In this document: positions 6,568-7,148 of the stretch, piece by piece
How the letters are laid out: every line of letters starts with the position of its first letter
Position numbering within the stretch: position 1 is the first letter of the stretch
Assembly (NCBI GenBank): GCA_937958315.1
Contig: CALFGH010000108.1
Location: 1-7,148 of the forward strand
DNA: 7,148 nt
Origin: an uncultured Collinsella sp.
Lineage (GTDB): Bacteria; Actinomycetota; Coriobacteriia; Coriobacteriales; Coriobacteriaceae
Direction of reading: 5' to 3'
Made by a program: the position numbers and the translations under genes
Notes under the pieces: generated by a model
What the model was told of the DNA's origin: nothing
Databases searched by the model: none
What the model saw: only the letters and a program-made list of their open reading frames with translations

Positions 6568-6572
6568 ACAAG

Positions 6573-6578
6573 CCTCCC
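6573..6578 (-). promoter_or_regulatory. Strong Shine-Dalgarno site of the DUF948 gene
   Basis: GGGAGG on the minus strand is five bases from the ATG at 6567-6565. It is one of the strongest ribosome-binding sites in the window and would load ribosomes for the whole coupled four-gene unit. Confidence 0.7.
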
Positions 6579-6649
6579 GAAGGAATCGAAATACAGACGC
6601 TGTTCATGGTACCCCAAAGAAGGGGAAAGATACCCAAAGGGAATGTGCG

Positions 6650-6664
6650 AGGTCCCAAGGACCT
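6650..6664 (-). other. Perfect 6-bp hairpin at the rarA stop codon
   Basis: On the minus strand AGGTCC-TTG-GGACCT begins within the rarA TAG stop. No T run follows (the next bases are CGCACATTCCC), so it does not qualify as an intrinsic terminator. It may protect the rarA mRNA 3' end or be a weak pause site. Together with the 95-base spacer to DUF948 it leaves open whether rarA and the sigma unit are co-transcribed. Confidence 0.4.
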
Positions 6665-7148
6665 ACTTGGGCGCTCTGCCGCTACGGTCGCGCTCGCTTT
6701 GCTCTACGCGCCACTCTTCCCAGCCACGGCCCGCAGGCTGCCAAAACGCACCGCGCTCCAGCCCCTCGGGCAAATAACGCTGATCGACCCAGCCTTCGGG
6801 ATAATCATGCGGATACTTATACACACCGTATTCGTCGCTGCCCGGGCGATGACGATCGCGCAGATAACTCGGCACCTCGCGGAGCCCACTTGAATGGATA
6901 TCGGCCAACGCCGCATCGATCGAAGCCTCGCACGCGTTCGATTTAGGCGCCAAGCACACATAGAGAGCAGCCTGAGCCAGATTAATACGGCACTCGGGAT
7001 AGCCAATGACCTCGGCAGACTTAAACGCGGCATGTGCCACCAAAAGCGCCTGTGGGTCGGCGTTGCCAACATCCTCAGAAGCCTGAATCATAATACGACG
7101 AGCGATAAACTTAGGATCCTCCCCCGCGTCAATCATGCGCGCGAGCCA
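6663..7148 (-). CDS. rarA: Replication-associated recombination protein A (RarA/MgsA), C-terminal part (5' end beyond the window)
   Basis: RarA is a clamp-loader-like AAA+ ATPase that works at stalled replication forks with SSB. Only the last 161 residues are present, so the Walker motifs are outside the window. The visible part is the conserved C-terminal oligomerisation region. It contains WLARMIDAGEDPKFIARR at the very start, then ASEDVGNADPQAL, YPECRINLAQAALYVCLAPKSNA and the final signature YKYPHDYPEGWVDQRYLPEGL. The last 20 or so residues (WRVEQSERDRSGRAPK) are charged and variable, as usual. The frame stays open to base 7148; the internal ATG at 7136 is not the start, because family-conserved residues precede it. 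rarA followed by DUF948 and alaS is a familiar actinobacterial neighbourhood. Confidence 0.93.
   Translation of the reverse strand, partial: WLARMIDAGEDPKFIARRIMIQASEDVGNADPQALLVAHAAFKSAEVIGYPECRINLAQAALYVCLAPKSNACEASIDAALADIHSSGLREVPSYLRDRHRPGSDEYGVYKYPHDYPEGWVDQRYLPEGLERGAFWQPAGRGWEEWRVEQSERDRSGRAPK

Noticed and set aside
6568..6662. Further small genes or a regulatory RNA in the rarA-DUF948 spacer (an ATG on the minus strand near 6607; CCCC/GGGG hairpin 6613-6626)
   Set aside because: The frames are shadows without a ribosome-binding site, and the hairpin has only four pairs with no T run, too little to support an RNA gene.

Overview
The window looks like a chromosomal segment of a G+C-rich Gram-positive bacterium. 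The Actinobacteria-type order rarA / DUF948 / alaS / ruvX, together with a SigB-type sigma factor and an AlaRS carrying the cysteine-rich insert also seen in clostridial-type enzymes, points to the Coriobacteriia, possibly Collinsella or a relative. That assignment is inference from gene content and protein style, without any database search. No phage, IS, CRISPR, tRNA or rRNA was seen.

Layout, right to left in the direction of the minus strand: the 3' end of rarA (6663-7148, cut by the window edge); a 95-base spacer; then four tightly packed genes, namely a DUF948/YtxG-like membrane-anchored coiled-coil protein (5974-6567), a short RsbW-like anti-sigma protein (5604-5981), a SigB/SigF-family sigma factor (4811-5602) and an AI-2E-family membrane permease (3402-4814). 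The junctions are an 8-base overlap, a 1-base gap and a 4-base ATGA overlap, so the four are almost certainly one translationally coupled unit. A small two-TM membrane protein gene of about 44% G+C (3156-3395) lies on the plus strand, tail to tail with the permease gene. Then come a minus-strand intrinsic terminator (3034-3063), a probable alaS promoter, alaS (304-2961) and the 5' part of ruvX (1-294).

How the genes fit together: rarA (replication-fork maintenance), alaS (translation) and ruvX (YqgF/RuvX nuclease) are housekeeping genes. The middle is a stress-sigma module inserted between DUF948 and alaS, which are close neighbours in many Actinobacteria. It has the rsbW-sigB order but no visible rsbV anti-antagonist. 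The RsbW-like protein lacks the N-box asparagine and any recognisable DxGxG box, so ordinary partner switching by phosphorylation is doubtful. Its co-translated neighbours are two membrane proteins (DUF948 and AI-2E), which makes membrane-linked control of the sigma factor an attractive but untested idea.

The only recognisable intrinsic terminator for the sigma unit lies beyond the oppositely oriented small gene. Messages from the sigma unit may therefore run antisense through that gene, an arrangement resembling a non-contiguous operon. The long plus-strand open frames opposite alaS are judged to be codon-bias shadows.
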